From NCBI RefSeq assembly GCF_022267375.1, contig NZ_JAIZBH010000001.1:998501-1062500 (forward strand): a stretch of 64,000 nt of DNA. The letters are read 5' to 3'. Below, one piece after another: positions 31,360-50,241 of this stretch. The translations under genes and the position numbers were made by a program. The stretch's first letter is position 1, and every line of letters begins with the position of its first letter. A model generated the notes under the pieces. The model was given only the letters and a program-made list of their open reading frames with translations, was not told the origin of the DNA and searched no databases. The DNA is from Leptospira sanjuanensis (GTDB taxonomy: Bacteria > Spirochaetota > Leptospiria > Leptospirales > Leptospiraceae).

Positions 31360-32481
31360 ATGAGAAAGTATAAGATTCAGTTTTTATTCCTTTTATTTTT
31401 CGCTTTCGATAAGATCGTCATGATCCCCGCGGTGAGACATTCGATTACGAGCGCTCTTCCCGGAAATCCTTATGTGGAAACGCTCGAGGATCTCGAGCCT
31501 AAACATCTGGATTCCAAAAGCGGACGGAAGACGCTTTGGAATTTCGGAACTTCGCGATCCTTCGGTTTTTATTCAATGCCCGTTGAAAAAAACACGGCGG
31601 TGGATCCTTTTTTAAATTCCGAACAGAAAAAACTACTCGGCGAGTACGATGTTTTCGCTTTTGCGACAGTCGGTTCCAATCCTTCTATATATTTTACGAG
31701 ATTTTCTCAACTGTTGGATCGAGGATATACGCCTGATTTGGTAACGATCGAATTGTCTTCGTTTTCCTTTAACACGAATAGCCGGTACACGCAAAGCGCC
31801 ATCGTAGAAGGAATTCCGCTTTTATTCACTTTCGCACATTTCGAGGAACTTCCCGGAAAGATCATATACGACATTTGGGTTTCAAGACTCTTTGCTAGTT
31901 ATCGTTACAAACTCTCCTTGTCCACTATGAAGAAGAAATTGTTTGGAAAGGATCAGGAGAATCCTCTGTTAAAACAATTCGGAGGATTAACGACGGAAGC
32001 CTTTATGAACACGATTGAGGAAGCCAGAAAGGAAAAAATAGATCGGGTTTACACGGAGAAGGATTTTAACGATTTTCCCGAAAATTTTCAGTTCGCGAAT
32101 GAAGCCGAACGTTATGTTCGTTATGATCTTGCTTCCAAGGTTCTTGATAAAGAGTTTTACTCGAATTACTCGTTCAATGAGGATATGATATTATTCTTAC
32201 GAAACATGATCATTAAGGCGAAATCAAAAAACATTCCCGTCGTTCTTTGGATTCCACGGGCTCATCCCGAGTTGCATAAGGTATATCAAAAATACGATTT
32301 AGATCGAGTTTTTAGCGATCGAATCAATGTGATCGCTTCGGAATACAATGTTCCTCTTGTGAACTTGGACAAAAAGAATTCTACGGAATGTAAATACTTC
32401 CAGGACATTAGTCACGCTTCTCTACGATGTTTCGATGAGATTATCGCTAAGGTCGCCGCGGCAAATTCATCGAATCAGTAG
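31360..32481 (+). CDS. DUF1574-like protein, SGNH-type partner of MBOAT
   Basis: A 373-residue protein with an N-terminal hydrophobic anchor (IQFLFLLFFAFDKIVMIPAV). The first motif, WNFGTSRSFGFYSMP, looks like an SGNH block I in the GTSxS form, and the C-terminal FQDISHASLRCFDEII offers a DxxH pair, as in AlgJ/AlgX-like acyltransferases. The family is most abundant in Leptospira and has no settled function. Position right after the MBOAT gene (9-base gap) strongly supports a two-step system in which MBOAT delivers the acyl group and this protein transfers it to the acceptor on the outer face. The assignment to SGNH is by motif reading. Confidence 0.8.
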   Translation: MRKYKIQFLFLLFFAFDKIVMIPAVRHSITSALPGNPYVETLEDLEPKHLDSKSGRKTLWNFGTSRSFGFYSMPVEKNTAVDPFLNSEQKKLLGEYDVFAFATVGSNPSIYFTRFSQLLDRGYTPDLVTIELSSFSFNTNSRYTQSAIVEGIPLLFTFAHFEELPGKIIYDIWVSRLFASYRYKLSLSTMKKKLFGKDQENPLLKQFGGLTTEAFMNTIEEARKEKIDRVYTEKDFNDFPENFQFANEAERYVRYDLASKVLDKEFYSNYSFNEDMILFLRNMIIKAKSKNIPVVLWIPRAHPELHKVYQKYDLDRVFSDRINVIASEYNVPLVNLDKKNSTECKYFQDISHASLRCFDEIIAKVAAANSSNQ

Positions 32482-32486
32482 CGCAA

Positions 32487-32558
<72 letters not shown>

Positions 32559-32568
32559 GCTTACAAGT

Positions 32569-32597
32569 GAGTCTTTTGGAGAGGGCCGGGCTGTCAA
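32569..32597 (-). promoter_or_regulatory. Possible promoter of tRNA-Arg
   Basis: On the minus strand a perfect TTGACA (32592-32597) is followed after 17 bases by AGACTC (32569-32574), which is a poor -10 box. The start of transcription would fall a few bases before the tRNA 5' end. The spacing is right; the -10 match is weak. Confidence 0.35.
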
Positions 32598-32686
32598 ATG
32601 CAAATCGGCCGGAGGAACGATCGAAAGGAAAGTCCTTGAAAAACGAATCGGAGCTGAAATCCTATTCCTAAAAGATAGAGGTAGAG

Positions 32687-33073
32687 ATGAAGGTCGAAAT
32701 TCTGAATCAATGGGAAGGATTTTCCCTGCGAAAGGTAGTTGCCGTTTTTATATTCGTTCTCGTATGCGGGTTGGTTTCTCCGGCGTTTGCGGTAAGCGAG
32801 GAGGAAGAAGAGCGTCTTCTCGAAAAAGCCCTTTTAGAGAGCGCGGTAACTCCCGGTCAAAAGCAAGCGATCGCGAATTATCTGAGAGCGACTGCGACCG
32901 CAAAACGAGCCAGAGCGAGCGAACTCAGAGAGTTGGCAAAACTTTCCCGCGGCGAAAAATTTCTCCAGGCGCGCGTACGTAAGGAAAAACTTTTCAAAAT
33001 GGCCGATTCGTTGGATCGCCAAGCGGAACGCCACGAGGCCGCCCTCAAAGAATTTCAGATCGAAAGCCACTAG
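32687..33073 (+). CDS. Secreted coiled-coil protein, unknown function
   Basis: A 128-residue protein with a signal peptide (VVAVFIFVLVCGLVSPAFA, cleaved before VSEEEEE). The mature 90 residues are almost purely helical and charged (ERLLEKALLESAVTPGQKQ, AIANYLRATATAKRARASEL, RELAKLSRGEKFLQARVRKE, DRQAERHEAALKEFQ), which fits a periplasmic coiled-coil protein resembling OmpH/Skp-like or small chaperone-like proteins in shape, not in recognised sequence. It converges with tmk with a 16-base gap. Function unknown. Confidence 0.7.
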   Translation: MKVEILNQWEGFSLRKVVAVFIFVLVCGLVSPAFAVSEEEEERLLEKALLESAVTPGQKQAIANYLRATATAKRARASELRELAKLSRGEKFLQARVRKEKLFKMADSLDRQAERHEAALKEFQIESH

Positions 33074-33089
33074 ATTCAAAAAATCGAAT

Positions 33090-33698
33090 TTAGTTTTCGA
33101 TTCGTTTTAAGAGAATCGAAAGACATTCCTGCGCGATCTCGTCCGGTCCCCGTTCTCCGTCGATGCGGATCGCTTCCTTAGGAAGAATTCTCTCGTAAGC
33201 CGCGTGAATTTTTTTCAATTGGGCGAGGGTTTCAAAACGTTCCTTGTCCTCTTTTCTACGGCTCAATCTTTCCAGCGCGGTCGCGGGATTCAAATCCAGA
33301 TAAAAAAGAAGGTCCGGCGTTCGAAAGTTTCGGTTTAAATTTTTGGTAAGAATGGCTTCGGGAGATAAGTCGTCTCCGCTTTGATAGGCGGCGGTGGAAT
33401 ACATGTAGCGATCCAGCAGAACGTTCTTTCCGGATTGTAAAGAAGGAAGGATGTTTTGTTTCAATGATTCTTCCCTGTCGTTTAGGAACGCTTCGATCTG
33501 TTCTTCTCTTCCGAGTTCGATTTCGCCGCGCAGGAATTTTCGAAGAAACTTTCCCGTTTCCAAGTTTGTCGGTTCGGTGAAACCTACGGAAGGAATTCCT
33601 CTTTCAACGAGTTTTTCGGTCAATGATTTGCAAAGTGTGGATTTTCCGCTTCCGTCGATTCCTTCAAAAACAACGAACACAGGTTTTTCGATCTTCAT
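33090..33698 (-). CDS. tmk: Thymidylate kinase
   Basis: A 202-residue enzyme phosphorylating dTMP to dTDP. P-loop [16 protein letters not shown] at residues 9-24, the DRY-type motif [13 protein letters not shown] (about 94), and the LID region [17 protein letters not shown]. The Arg residues of the LID place it with the bacterial type II enzymes. Start [16 protein letters not shown] matches the family. The gene is single on the minus strand, between a coiled-coil protein and the HtrA paralogue, and divergent from the latter with a 62-base gap. Confidence 0.95.
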   Translation of the reverse strand: MKIEKPVFVVFEGIDGSGKSTLCKSLTEKLVERGIPSVGFTEPTNLETGKFLRKFLRGEIELGREEQIEAFLNDREESLKQNILPSLQSGKNVLLDRYMYSTAAYQSGDDLSPEAILTKNLNRNFRTPDLLFYLDLNPATALERLSRRKEDKERFETLAQLKKIHAAYERILPKEAIRIDGERGPDEIAQECLSILLKRIEN

Positions 33699-33760
33699 TC
33701 TAAGGTTTCCCGTTCAATTCTTGACAAAGAAGAATTTCTAAGAAATCGTTCTTCTACTAC

Positions 33761-34462
33761 ATGGATTCTTTTCGAAAGGGAGAATCCAACGAAAAAAAAT
33801 CCTCTATGAAACATATATTTTCAATTCTGAAACTTCTTTCCCTCGTCGTCGTTCTCGGCGTGCTATTGGACTTTTGTTCCTCTGCCGCGGCGACGCAGGT
33901 TCAAACGCAGACACAATCTTCGAACGGTCTTGAAGATCCCGAACGGGAATTGGAACGCGAGTTCGACGATCTTCCTGCCGACGGTAAAACCTCCAAACAT
34001 ACCAAAAACGGAATTCGTGTGCATCATATCTTCGAAGAAGTATATCCGACTTCTTCGCCGAGTGTCGTTTCGATCTTTACCGAAAAGACGGTCAAGTCCT
34101 CCGCGATTCACCACAAGGGCGGCCATCTTTCCGAAAAGATTTTAGTGATGCTCGGAAGCGGAATCGTCTACAACAAACAAGGTTATATTCTTACCAACGC
34201 ACACGTCATCAAATCGCACGATCATCTCGTGGTTCGTGTGAAAACGGGCAAGTCTTACGAAGCGATCGTCATCGGTCAGGATAAACGAATCGATTTAGCG
34301 ATTTTGCAAGTGACTCCGGACGAAGACATCGTTCCCGTCGAGAAGCTGGATTACTACACGCATCAAAGAGGCGAAGCCGCGATCCAAAAATACATCAACG
34401 CGAAGATTCAGATCCGCAAAAACCGGGAAGCCGCGAAAAATAAGAATCGTACTTCCGCTTAG
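33761..34462 (+). CDS. Serine-less HtrA-like protein (predicted inactive protease)
   Basis: A 233-residue protein resembling the first half of the HtrA/DegP protease at 34685: [42 protein letters not shown] and [22 protein letters not shown]. Catalytic His (residue 148) and Asp (178) are kept, but the nucleophile GNSGGP region and the PDZ domain are absent: after PVEKLD homology ends and a basic tail ([20 protein letters not shown] ... KNKNRTSA) follows. A lipobox-like LLDFC lies at residue 39. Start 33761 is uncertain; ATG 33806 ([15 protein letters not shown]) gives a cleaner signal. It may be a decaying duplicate or a regulator/substrate adaptor of the neighbouring HtrA. Confidence 0.8.
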   Translation: MDSFRKGESNEKKSSMKHIFSILKLLSLVVVLGVLLDFCSSAAATQVQTQTQSSNGLEDPERELEREFDDLPADGKTSKHTKNGIRVHHIFEEVYPTSSPSVVSIFTEKTVKSSAIHHKGGHLSEKILVMLGSGIVYNKQGYILTNAHVIKSHDHLVVRVKTGKSYEAIVIGQDKRIDLAILQVTPDEDIVPVEKLDYYTHQRGEAAIQKYINAKIQIRKNREAAKNKNRTSA

Positions 34463-34612
34463 TAGTTTCTCTCGTGCGATGGCTCGCCCAAAAATTGGAA
34501 ACTCTTTCCGGGGATTTTCGGTCTAAGCGGTAAAGACGGGAGAATTCTTCCTCTCGTCCCAATCCAATTTCGAATCCGAATGTGTACCGAAGGCCTTGCT
34601 TCCAAATCCAAC

Positions 34613-34640
34613 TTGACAGTCAACGAAGCGGACCGATTCT
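34613..34640 (+). promoter_or_regulatory. Possible promoter of htrA
   Basis: TTGACA at 34613-34618 is followed after 16 bases by GATTCT (34635-34640), a weak -10. It lies 45 bases before the htrA start, in the 222-base gap between the two HtrA-like genes, and would give htrA its own transcript. No other notable signal was seen in this gap. Confidence 0.3.
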
Positions 34641-34684
34641 TTCAGGTACCGAGCGGAAAATCATTTTCAAAGGGATAGAATTCA

Positions 34685-37766
<3,082 letters not shown>

Positions 37767-37864
37767 TCGATCATGGATTTTGTTCGTAAATTTCAAATTT
37801 TTGAATATTCCACATCTATAGAGTTTCCGTTTATACACCTTTAAAAAGGAAATCCAAATCGAAC

Positions 37865-38632
37865 ATGGATCCGGTCAAAAAAGCGATTTACGAAAGGGAA
37901 AAACTGAAACGATCGGAACGCGCCGATCTTTTGCGGGAAAAATCCAGGACCGAAAGAGCGGAACGAATGAAACGATCGTTCGCGTCCTTTTTCGAATCCG
38001 TTGCGGGAACTTCGTTGTGGATCGGACTCAAACGCTATTTCCGATTTTTTCTCGCGGATTTCTGGATTGTAAATTACAGTTTTATAATATTTTTGCTTTT
38101 ATTCTCTCTTCCCACCTTTTACGTCCTTTGTTTGGTTCCCGATTTTTTCGAATCGCCGACGGTGAAAACTTTGGCCGTGATTCCGCCCGTAGTTCTTTGT
38201 ATCGAATGGTTTCGGAAGCTTCTTTTCGATCGAACACTTAAAAAACTTACGATTCCCGTAAACGGATATCGAGACATTTGGGAACATCCCGAACTGGGAT
38301 TTTACAACTGGTTCGTATTGGAGCTGAACGTCGCAAGTGATCGAAATCAAGAAGCGATTGCGGCGCTTTTGGAATCCTTTACGATACGCGCTAAAAAACT
38401 CTTTTATACGCACGATTGGGATATCAATGAGCCGCGCACGTTTTGGAAACATTCCGCAAATATTGCGAACGGTAGCGCGAATTCACGCGTCGTTCTATTG
38501 CTGCTTCGGGATTTGCTCGTGAAACTCGATCGATTGCATCGTTTTGAACCTTCGATCCGATCCGTGAATATTACGATTCTATCCGGTCCGATCGAAGTCG
38601 AAGCGCGGGTCAATCAATCCAATTCGGATTGA
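37865..38632 (+). CDS. Membrane protein of unknown function
   Basis: A 255-residue protein: highly basic/acidic N-terminal helix (YEREKLKRSERADLLREKSR), two close membrane helices (VNYSFIIFLLLFSLPTFYVLCLV at about 72-94 and TVKTLAVIPPVVLCIEWF at 100-120), then a 135-residue cytoplasmic domain with WEHPELGFYNWFVLELN, KKLFYTHDWDINEPRTFW and a final strand-rich end (SVNITILSGPIEVEARVN). No family recognised. AAAGGAAA about 13 bases upstream of the ATG is the probable ribosome-binding site. Isolated, following the ruvB operon by 98 bases. Confidence 0.72.
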   Translation: MDPVKKAIYEREKLKRSERADLLREKSRTERAERMKRSFASFFESVAGTSLWIGLKRYFRFFLADFWIVNYSFIIFLLLFSLPTFYVLCLVPDFFESPTVKTLAVIPPVVLCIEWFRKLLFDRTLKKLTIPVNGYRDIWEHPELGFYNWFVLELNVASDRNQEAIAALLESFTIRAKKLFYTHDWDINEPRTFWKHSANIANGSANSRVVLLLLRDLLVKLDRLHRFEPSIRSVNITILSGPIEVEARVNQSNSD

Positions 38633-38820
38633 TAAACGAATTCAAATATTCTAATTCGTATATCAATTCGGAATCGTCGAATCTTTTGTTTTCGAGCGGA
38701 AATCGCTTCAAACGTATCATCTGGATGAATCTTTCCAAGGACTTGAACGGGTTGATCCTCGATCGAAAAAAAGATCGCACGAAAGAATAGGATTGATTGA
38801 AAAAGAAAGAACCGAATCGT

Positions 38821-40671
38821 TCATGAAAGAATCGGAATATACAGAACGAATAGATTTTCGCCGTTCTTGAAAAGAAAATCATAATGAGCGTTTAGTTTTT
38901 CCGCCCGCATTCGAATACTGCTCATTCCGATTCCGGAAGGTTCCTCCGCGTTGATTTCGAATTTCTTTCCGTCGTCGATCACTTTTAGAGCGAGATGATT
39001 CCCTTCCTGATTCCAGCCGATTCTAATATTCTTCGCATCTGAATGTCGCAGAATATTGGACATGATTTCCAGAAAGATCTTTTGGACGTGCAGACATTGA
39101 TCGAGATGAATCGAATCGGAAACATCCTCGATTTCCGTTTGGACCTGGATGGTTCCCGTGCCTCCTATTCTTTCTCCGTATCTCCTGAATACGTCCTCTA
39201 CTAGTTCTTTGTTGCTTCCGTGATGATGCATCAAAAACACGATGTCCCGTACGTTGGAGATCAAATGGCCGACTTCCGTTTTCAACTTCTTCAGAGTGGA
39301 ATCGTTTTTGTCCTTCGATTCCAGCTCGAAAAGAATCGCGGTCAGCTCCGAGCCGATCGAATCGTGGATATCCGATGCGATCCGCGTTCTTTCCTGAGCC
39401 TGTAATTTTAGTTGTTCGTTGTATTTGATCTGAAGCGCGGCGAATTCTTTCGCTCTTTCCAAATCCTCCGCGAACTTCGAGGAGATGATATAGGAATTTA
39501 ATGCGACAAAGGTGATAAGCCCTAAGGGGAAGCTATAGGGAAATAAAACATAGACTTCGTATAAACCGTAGAACACGTCGTTCATCATGGTGAAAGCCAG
39601 AACACACCCGGTTAAAAGAATCGACTTGGACATCGGCTCTTTCGCCCGATAAGCTTTGACCGTTCCGACGATCAATACGACTCCGTACAAAGGGGGAGTA
39701 TACATAAACAAGGAATATAAGGTTACTAGGTTGCGTTCGTTTAAAAAGAAAATTCCGAGAAAGAATAAGGCGCTGGTTCCGATCGCGATTCGAAACCATT
39801 TTAGATCGAACTGGGCCGGAAACATCTTTCGAAGCATGCTATAAAACGCGGGAAAAAAAGCGGCTTCGCAAAAAAATTCGATTCGAATTCGCAGATCGAG
39901 AGATAGATTCGGGATCGCCATATATTGAATTCCGGAAGTGATAAAGGAATAGCCCGAAACCAAAAAGCAAAACGCCGCGAAATAAAGAGGAACAAGATCT
40001 TTACGATACGATAAAAAGAAAACTACGTGATAAATTCCGAATGAAAAGATGAGGATGATCAAAACGATTTCCATCCATTCTTCCTTTCGTTCCTCGGAGT
40101 CGATCGTGTGTGCGCCGCCGATTTGAAACGATTTCCGGATTCCTCCTTTGAGATGATTCCCTTTGAAGTTGGAAACCACGACCGTGATCGTAAAATCTCC
40201 CGAAGGAACGTCGGCGGTCGTAAGGAACGGATGCGCGACAAAAACCGTATCCAGCGGATCGACTCCGGTAAATCCGTTGGAATAAACCTTATGATCGTCG
40301 ATGTAAACGTCGTAGACTCCGGGAAGTCTCGGAATACGGATTTTTAGATTCGGATTCTTAAAATCGCATAACACACGCAGACGATAGGAGGCGTATCCTT
40401 CGAGAGTGAAATGGCGATCGTATTCCCTCCAAATTCCGGGAACGGGAAAATACGAAGGTTCTTTTGCGATCGGTTGTTTTCCGTGCGCCAGTTCTTTCCA
40501 GTAGAATTCCCAGTTTCCGTTTAGAGAGGCGGTGTTTTCGGTCAGATCGAAATTGCGAAGATCGATAACTCCTTTGTCCGCCGAAGGTCTTTCCTTGGAC
40601 GAAACGGTCGGAGAACAGGAAGCCGTTATCAAACAATAGATTAGAATAATGGAATAAAATAGAATTCTCAT
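38821..40671 (-). CDS. 7TM-DISM sensor histidine kinase (NarL-type partner)
   Basis: A 616-residue kinase. After a signal region that contains a lipobox-like ITASC, an extracytoplasmic 7TMR-DISM-type beta-sandwich domain ([47 protein letters not shown]) covers residues 40-185. Seven membrane helices follow (about 200-395: [22 protein letters not shown] first). Then a HisKA_3 domain with the phospho-histidine in [20 protein letters not shown] and a HATPase ([35 protein letters not shown]). The response regulator is 8 bases upstream in the operon. DISM receptors often sense carbohydrates or small ligands; the ligand is unknown. Confidence 0.92.
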   Translation of the reverse strand: MRILFYSIILIYCLITASCSPTVSSKERPSADKGVIDLRNFDLTENTASLNGNWEFYWKELAHGKQPIAKEPSYFPVPGIWREYDRHFTLEGYASYRLRVLCDFKNPNLKIRIPRLPGVYDVYIDDHKVYSNGFTGVDPLDTVFVAHPFLTTADVPSGDFTITVVVSNFKGNHLKGGIRKSFQIGGAHTIDSEERKEEWMEIVLIILIFSFGIYHVVFFLSYRKDLVPLYFAAFCFLVSGYSFITSGIQYMAIPNLSLDLRIRIEFFCEAAFFPAFYSMLRKMFPAQFDLKWFRIAIGTSALFFLGIFFLNERNLVTLYSLFMYTPPLYGVVLIVGTVKAYRAKEPMSKSILLTGCVLAFTMMNDVFYGLYEVYVLFPYSFPLGLITFVALNSYIISSKFAEDLERAKEFAALQIKYNEQLKLQAQERTRIASDIHDSIGSELTAILFELESKDKNDSTLKKLKTEVGHLISNVRDIVFLMHHHGSNKELVEDVFRRYGERIGGTGTIQVQTEIEDVSDSIHLDQCLHVQKIFLEIMSNILRHSDAKNIRIGWNQEGNHLALKVIDDGKKFEINAEEPSGIGMSSIRMRAEKLNAHYDFLFKNGENLFVLYIPILS

Positions 40672-40679
40672 ATTCTTTC

Positions 40680-41384
40680 TTACGGATATCCGGGAACGTC
40701 CCGGATGATTCCCATTCTTCTGCCGCGGATGATCGCCTCGGATCTGGAATGGACTTCCATCTTTTTGTAGATTTTTTCGATATGTCTGCTGACCGTATGG
40801 CTGGAAATATCCAATTCCTCCGCGATATCCGGAAAGGTCATGCCGAGCGCGACTAAGTTGAGAATCTGCATTTCCCGTTCTGTCAATCCGAGAGTATTGG
40901 CGATCGGAGGATTTTTGGTTTCTTCTTTTTTCGAAAATTCGCGGATGATCTTATCCGCGATCCTGGGAGTCAGAGGCGCTCCTCCGAGTATGATGACTTT
41001 GAGTTCCGCAAGAAACAATTCGGGAGAAGTGTCCTTCAGAAGATAACCGGACGCGCCGGCTCGGATCGCTTCCACGATCTTTTCCTCGTCCTCGAACACC
41101 GTGAAGATCACATATTTCGTGTTAGGTGTTTTTTCCTTGAGTTCATGAAGACATTCGAGTCCGTTTTTTCCGGGAAGTCCGATGTCTAAGATGACGATGT
41201 CCGGGGCTTCTTGCGGTAAAAATTCGATCGCCTTTTGGGAATTGGGATAGTGTTTGAGAAATTCAAAATCGGAGGACTTGGATAGGAGTTCTTGGAGATT
41301 GAGAGCGGTGTGCCGATTGTCCTCGATGATGGAAACTAAATAAGAGGATTTCCTTTCTTTCGGCGATTCCGGAGCGGCGACCAT
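40680..41384 (-). CDS. NarL/LuxR-family response regulator
   Basis: A 234-residue regulator: receiver at residues 15-135 ([13 protein letters not shown], phospho-acceptor [14 protein letters not shown], switch Thr in [25 protein letters not shown]), then a GerE helix-turn-helix ([28 protein letters not shown] followed by [15 protein letters not shown]). It activates or represses transcription after phosphorylation by the adjacent 7TM-DISM kinase gene (8-base gap). An N-terminal 10-residue extension ([12 protein letters not shown]) precedes the receiver. Target genes are not evident. Confidence 0.94.
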   Translation of the reverse strand: MVAAPESPKERKSSYLVSIIEDNRHTALNLQELLSKSSDFEFLKHYPNSQKAIEFLPQEAPDIVILDIGLPGKNGLECLHELKEKTPNTKYVIFTVFEDEEKIVEAIRAGASGYLLKDTSPELFLAELKVIILGGAPLTPRIADKIIREFSKKEETKNPPIANTLGLTEREMQILNLVALGMTFPDIAEELDISSHTVSRHIEKIYKKMEVHSRSEAIIRGRRMGIIRDVPGYP

Positions 41385-41430
41385 CCATCTGATTCTTCAC
41401 ATCCGTTCGATCCGGTAAATTATTTTTCTG

Positions 41431-41877
41431 TTACCGAAAGAATTCGTTCCATTCTTCTTTTGCTTTTTCCCATCTGCGTTTGCGATCCTCTTTGTCTTTG
41501 ATCTTCAGATACAATCGAGGTTCTTTTTCCGGAAAGGTGATTCGTACCCTGTGTTCGTGAAGCACTTCCACGAGAACGGTTTGTTTGTTCTCGATTTCGA
41601 TCGAATAATTGACGACGCTTTTCATCTTCATCGGAACGAAACCTTGACCTAAGTTGCCGATTCCTTTTCGAAAATCCAGTTCCACACATTCGACCGGTTT
41701 ATGCCAGGTGTCGCAAAATCTTCCTTCGGGAGGAGGAACCGGTTTAAGTCCGCATGAAGCCGAAAAGATCATGAGAAACGAAGAAGACGCGATCGCGGCG
41801 TATCTTCTAAAAACGTTACGGAGAATCCGATCCTTCTTGACTTCGTTTAACATTAGAGTCGACCGCGTTTCGTTCAT
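41431..41877 (-). CDS. Small lipoprotein, unknown function
   Basis: A 148-residue protein from ATG 41877, whose first bases overlap the TGA of the upstream gene (ATGA arrangement), so the pair is coupled. The signal ends AAIASSSFLMIFSASC (lipobox, Cys about 42), unusually far from the start because of a 20-residue charged lead; ATG 41853 would shorten it. The mature part has repeated beta-like segments (GQGFVPMKMKSVVNYSIEIE, TVLVEVLHEHRVRITFPEKE) and a charged C-terminal helix (DRKRRWEKAKEEWNEFF). A longer reading of the same frame, to 42276, runs antisense-like through the upstream gene and is not real. Function unknown. Confidence 0.72.
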   Translation of the reverse strand: MNETRSTLMLNEVKKDRILRNVFRRYAAIASSSFLMIFSASCGLKPVPPPEGRFCDTWHKPVECVELDFRKGIGNLGQGFVPMKMKSVVNYSIEIENKQTVLVEVLHEHRVRITFPEKEPRLYLKIKDKEDRKRRWEKAKEEWNEFFR

Positions 41878-42878
41878 TGATCCGATTCTAGTTCTAGGTT
41901 GAGCTTGGTTTTCAGCGTCGGTTTTTCCTCGATGATTTCCCGGGCGAGTTTTACGATTTCTTCCCTTCGATCCTCCGCTTTCGGATAGAGTTCTTCGAGG
42001 ATTGTAATCGATTTCGGATGAAGATTCTGCAGTCTGAAAATCTTCGCTTCCAAAATCCAAGAACCGGTCGTGATAAAGTCTTCGTTTTCGTTTCGTACCT
42101 TGCGGATATAGTTCAAGGAGGAAACGTATTGACCCGCGCGGAATTCGGAAAGGCCGGTAAGAAAATGGGCTTCCCGATCCGTTAAAAGAATCGAACCGCT
42201 GGACTCGGGGCTCGCCAGATTTCGTTTTAAAAATTCGGTGTCGCCCGATAACGAAGCGCCTAAGATCGAGATCCAAGTATAACCGATCTTGAATTCGGGA
42301 CTGATCTTGTCATAAGGAATCGAACTCAAAAGCGCGGTCAAAGATTTTCTGGAAAGATGTTGTTTGATCGTTTCTCCGAACGCGATCATCGTTTCGTTGT
42401 CCGGATTTTCCGCGACGGCCGGATCGATCGCCTTTGCCCGAAGCGCGTTACGATACATTTCCTCCAGAATCGGAAGATACGAGCCGTCCTCTTTTAGAAA
42501 ATCGTTGAACCCCGAATAGGCGAGTTTGACGAGCGTTCCCGAATCGAATGCGAATCCGTTGAGTAAAAACGAATCATAATTTCCTAATGCAGTGTAAAAA
42601 TATCCCAGCTCGTCCGATGGGTTCGCGGTAACGTAATCTTTCGCCGCGTTTTGGAAATTTTTAACCGAACTTTCGTCTAAAGTTCCGGAGAGGATCTGCT
42701 GCTGTATGTTCTTTCTTTCCTTTTCGAGTAGAATCTTTCGGTCGCCTGCAAACAGATTCTTAATGTCTTGGCGGAAAAAAAATCCGGTTCCGCCTAAGAG
42801 AAGCAGAAGAGCGGAGAAAATGTACGGTTTATAACTGGTTTTCTTTTTATAACTTTTCAGACCGGATTGATACAACAT
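41874..42878 (-). CDS. Membrane-anchored TPR-like protein, unknown function
   Basis: A 334-residue protein with an N-terminal anchor (YIFSALLLLLGGTGFFF, residues 19-35) and an extracytoplasmic helical domain with TPR-like spacing: DELGYFYTALGNYDSFLLNGF, YRNALRAKAIDPAVAENPDN, AHFLTGLSEFRAGQYVSSLNYIRK, WILEAKIFRLQNLHPKSITILEELYPKA. It is the first of two genes with overlapping stop/start codons. Such proteins often scaffold envelope complexes; the partner is likely the downstream lipoprotein. No specific role known. Confidence 0.75.
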   Translation of the reverse strand: MLYQSGLKSYKKKTSYKPYIFSALLLLLGGTGFFFRQDIKNLFAGDRKILLEKERKNIQQQILSGTLDESSVKNFQNAAKDYVTANPSDELGYFYTALGNYDSFLLNGFAFDSGTLVKLAYSGFNDFLKEDGSYLPILEEMYRNALRAKAIDPAVAENPDNETMIAFGETIKQHLSRKSLTALLSSIPYDKISPEFKIGYTWISILGASLSGDTEFLKRNLASPESSGSILLTDREAHFLTGLSEFRAGQYVSSLNYIRKVRNENEDFITTGSWILEAKIFRLQNLHPKSITILEELYPKAEDRREEIVKLAREIIEEKPTLKTKLNLELESDQ

Positions 42879-42897
42879 ACTTCGTCTACTTTTTATC

Positions 42898-42931
<34 letters not shown>

Positions 42932-42983
42932 ATTCTACCCCTAAAACTTGACACTGAGGACACCCCTGATTCCGTTGGATTCT

Positions 42984-43184
42984 ATGCCGTACGATTACGA
43001 TTTTGACGAAGATTTTGAATTGGAAACCGGAGACGACGAGGACGTCACGGACGAAGAAGTTTTAACGTTTGCTTGTGAGGATTGCGATCACCGTTGGGAA
43101 GAGGACGCTTTCGAAGCGGAAGACTACGGTCCCGAGGGCGCGATTTGTCCGATGTGCGGTTCCGCTGCAGTAATCGAGCTTTGA
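42984..43184 (+). CDS. Small acidic zinc-ribbon protein
   Basis: A 66-residue protein: 26 residues of almost continuous Asp/Glu/Tyr ([20 protein letters not shown]) and then a CxxC zinc ribbon ([28 protein letters not shown]). This combination is frequent among small bacterial proteins that may bind nucleic acid-binding partners or act as a charge-mimic, but nothing is known here. ATG 42984 fits the acidic start; a further in-frame TTG at 42948 is less likely. Its TGA overlaps the TTG of the next gene (TTGA), so the two are coupled. Confidence 0.7.
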   Translation: MPYDYDFDEDFELETGDDEDVTDEEVLTFACEDCDHRWEEDAFEAEDYGPEGAICPMCGSAAVIEL

Positions 43185-43768
43185 AAAATACCGGGCCGGT
43201 TCGGCGATTCGCATCGAATTCCGCCATCCGGTCTTTCGGGTCCGCATTCGTTCTATTCCATTTATTCCTTCAAAGTCCGATTTCTTCCACCGATTTCAGC
43301 GACGTTTATGATTTTTATAAAAAGGGAAACTATGATACTTTAGTAAAGGTTTCCCGCACGGCTCTCCGCAAGGAAGAAGTCGATTACCGCATTCTTCTTT
43401 TGTATGTCGCCGCGGAAAAAGATCCGGAAGAGATCGACAAAACGCTTCGAAGTATTTATGAAAAGAAGGATTCGCATCCTGGAATCTTTTACAATTCGGT
43501 GTTTTTGTTTCTGGAACGTTGTCTGGTTTTGGAGGACGAATCTTCCGGAGTTTATTGGGGAAAAATTTTCAAGGAACGCGGATCGTCTTCGGTGCGTTAT
43601 GCGGAAGGTCTCTATACATACGCGTGCATTCTTTACGAGGCGGAGAAGTTCGCCGAGGCGAAGCAGATTCTTTCCAAGCTTAAGGAATTGAAGAACGCCG
43701 AGAAGTTGAATAAGAAAATTCGAATTTTAGAATTGAGCATCGAGAAAAAAACGGAGGCGCAGACGTGA
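43181..43768 (+). CDS. TPR-like helical protein, unknown function
   Basis: About 195 residues from TTG 43181, which overlaps the stop of the zinc-ribbon gene (TTGA). A hydrophobic signal-like segment ([21 protein letters not shown]) is followed by a helical domain with TPR-like pairs: [81 protein letters not shown] longer reading back to 43082 is only the frame running through the zinc-ribbon gene. It overlaps rsmD by four bases, so the three genes form one translated unit. Function unknown. Confidence 0.72.
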   Translation: MKNTGPVRRFASNSAIRSFGSAFVLFHLFLQSPISSTDFSDVYDFYKKGNYDTLVKVSRTALRKEEVDYRILLLYVAAEKDPEEIDKTLRSIYEKKDSHPGIFYNSVFLFLERCLVLEDESSGVYWGKIFKERGSSSVRYAEGLYTYACILYEAEKFAEAKQILSKLKELKNAEKLNKKIRILELSIEKKTEAQT

Positions 43769-44424
43769 AAGTACTCAAGGTACAAACCGGAAAACTCAAA
43801 GGTAAGTCGATCGAAACGCCTCCGGCCGTCGCGGGGAACACGAACTTCACTCCCGCGATTCTGAAAAAATCCGTATTCGATATTATAGGTTCCTTGGTGT
43901 TAAAGGGAAGATTGATTCCGGAGGAATCGGCTTTTATCGATTTTTTTGCGGGCTCGGGCCAAATGGGATTGGAAGCGGTAAGCCGGGGTTTCGCCAAAGT
44001 CGTTTTATACGAACTCGCTTGGGAAAGATCGGATAGTTTGCGGAAGTTGTTCGCGAAATTAGGGGACAACTGCATCATCTATCGTAAAGACGTATTCCGT
44101 TTTTATGATAAACTGGATATCCCCGAAAGATCCCGCGTATTCTTTTTGGATCCTCCTTATTCTTTTTGGGAAAAGAAGACGGACAAAATCAAGTCCTTGG
44201 CGGATGCGTTGTTAAGCGAAGGGACGACCGTGGCCGTTTTTGTTCAGTCTCCGATCGATCCGGGCTGGTCCGATTTTGAAACCCGTAAATTCGGGAAGAA
44301 TTTTTTGACCTTCCGGGTCAACGGGGGAGTGTCGGTCGATTTAGAGAACGGTTCCGACACCGAAAAGGAAGGCGCCGACGATTCCGACGACTTGTCGGAA
44401 GAGAATTCGAACACGGAAGATTGA
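43765..44424 (+). CDS. rsmD: 16S rRNA guanine-966 N2-methyltransferase RsmD
   Basis: A 219-residue methyltransferase. RsmD motifs: KGKSIETPP near the N-terminus, [18 protein letters not shown]-binding [19 protein letters not shown] (about 55-73), and the catalytic FLDPPYSFW. It methylates G966 in 16S rRNA within the 30S subunit. GTG start with GGAGG at 8 bases, overlapping the previous gene by four bases. The C-terminal 30 residues form an acidic tail ([20 protein letters not shown]) that is longer than in most homologues. Confidence 0.93.
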   Translation: MKVLKVQTGKLKGKSIETPPAVAGNTNFTPAILKKSVFDIIGSLVLKGRLIPEESAFIDFFAGSGQMGLEAVSRGFAKVVLYELAWERSDSLRKLFAKLGDNCIIYRKDVFRFYDKLDIPERSRVFFLDPPYSFWEKKTDKIKSLADALLSEGTTVAVFVQSPIDPGWSDFETRKFGKNFLTFRVNGGVSVDLENGSDTEKEGADDSDDLSEENSNTED

Positions 44425-44470
44425 TGTTTCGCGGCCTCGGAAGAAAATTGAAACCGAACAAAAAAACGTT

Positions 44471-46828
<2,358 letters not shown>

Positions 46829-46870
46829 TGCTTGAAGGATAGGGTTAAACTAAAAATCTGTAATTTTAGT

Positions 46871-50191
<3,321 letters not shown>

Positions 50192-50215
50192 AATACATTT
50201 TCATTTTTTATTATG

Positions 50216-50241
50216 GGCTCGGAAATTTCCGGGCCTTTTTT
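50216..50241 (+). terminator. Rho-independent terminator of carB
   Basis: GGCTCGG (50216-50222) and CCGGGCC (50229-50235) pair with one G-U, closing a 6-base loop AAATTT, and six T follow. It lies 25 bases after the carB stop. The rest of the 316-base stretch to the next start (50192-50507) is AT-rich and holds no gene that could be supported. Confidence 0.85.

Noticed and set aside
41878..42276. Upstream extension of the small lipoprotein at 41431
   Set aside because: The extra 133 residues are a frame shadow of the TPR-like gene at 41874-42878 and have a composition typical of shadow frames; the real signal peptide starts after 41877.
43082..43180. Upstream extension of the TPR-like protein at 43181
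   Set aside because: The additional residues (Arg/Gly/Ser-rich) lie within the zinc-ribbon gene; TTG 43181 overlapping its stop gives a sensible signal-like start.
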